Shown piece by piece: positions 63,461 to 64,000 of a stretch of 64,000 nucleotides of DNA. The notes under the pieces are model-generated. The model searched no databases. It saw only the letters and a program-made list of their open reading frames with translations, and was not told the DNA's origin. Position 1 is the stretch's first letter. Each line of letters begins with the position of its first letter. The position numbers were made by a program, and so were the translations under genes. Source of the DNA: Physcomitrium patens (taxonomy: Eukaryota > Streptophyta > Bryopsida > Funariales > Funariaceae); assembly GCF_000002425.4 (NCBI RefSeq), contig NC_037271.1:6214374-6278373 (forward strand). The letters run 5' to 3'.

Positions 63461-64000
63461 TGGAGTTTAGTTTCAATAATCGCATTGATAAAATAATAAA
63501 AATAAAAATAAGAAGCTAGCATCGTTGTCATGAACTATACAAAATGAAGGCAAGAATGAAAAAGGATGAATGTGTATACATGTATACATGTATGTACGTA
63601 TGTATTTATCTTATACGTGAAGGCATTGAATCTCTTTATTTATCTGTCCATAACTAAATCAAATACTACTCTATACTAGGTGTTTACACACTGTATACAA
63701 ATATTTGATAGAAGATACTCCGTTGCAATCTTGTCAACCTTTTCTTTTTCGACTGGTATTTGTTTTTTGGTTGAATGTATCAACCAAGTCGTATTCATTA
63801 CAGGATACCCAATTGATAGACGAGTTCAAAAATTATCATTTTCTTGCTCTACATATTTATACTAAAAAGTAAGGGCTTTCAAAAATATATGTTGCATTTT
63901 TATATTTTCATTTGATTTCATTGTTGTGTCCATAGAATATGTTCATGCAATTAGTTTGTTTTGGTTTTGGTTTTGTTTTTTTTTTGTTTTTTGTTTTTTG
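63460..64000. other. AT-rich end of window
   Basis: No gene is seen. Short tandem ATGTATAC-type repeats lie near 63570-63605 and a T/G-rich low-complexity tail at 63955-64000. Confidence 0.5.

Overview
The window is nuclear DNA of a land plant, most likely a moss. Evidence for a plant: many short GT-AG introns, and four genes whose closest remembered relatives are plant proteins (SUVR5, PRP40, a DUF4787-type secreted protein, LWD1/LWD2). Evidence for a bryophyte is weaker: a decayed array of 24-residue leucine-rich repeats of the 'LTSLTT...LPNELGNL' type, which I associate with mosses, and the divergence of the four proteins from flowering plants. No database search was possible.

Layout. 1-8.7 kb, plus strand: the 3' part (14 visible exons) of a SUVR5-type zinc-finger/SET histone methyltransferase gene. 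It carries two in-frame stop codons, an apparent one-base frameshift and altered SET/post-SET residues, so it may be a young pseudogene. 9.5-17.5 kb: AT-rich desert with two degenerate tRNA-like sequences, a 29-bp tandem repeat and an LRR relic. 19.6-30.0 kb, minus strand: a complete 29-exon PRP40 U1 snRNP splicing-factor gene (1049 codons, two WW and five FF domains), reconstructed exon by exon, with two GC-AG introns. Good splice signals continue downstream of its stop. 30.5-33.2 kb: AT-rich spacer. 33.3-35.5 kb, minus: a complete five-exon gene for a 127-residue secreted Cys-rich protein. 35.7-38.3 kb: AT-rich spacer. 38.8-40.0 kb, minus: a two-exon LWD1/LWD2-type WD40 clock gene, with its probable leader up to about 41.5 kb. 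44.4-48.9 kb: AT-rich desert. 48.9-53.4 kb, minus: a badly decayed Ty1/Copia retrotransposon in which gag, zinc knuckle, protease, integrase, reverse transcriptase and RNase H relics can still be read in order. 53.4-64 kb: mosaic of GC-richer islands and AT-rich, microsatellite-rich stretches with no gene I can recognise.

The genes do not form a pathway. They are independent housekeeping or regulatory loci (chromatin, splicing, a secreted protein, circadian clock) set as GC-richer islands in very AT-rich DNA. I found no sign of a new multi-gene system. The most interesting points are the state of the SUVR5 locus (including a possible exonic intron), the GC-AG introns of PRP40, the possible spliced RNA behind PRP40, and the inverted repeat inside the dead Copia element.
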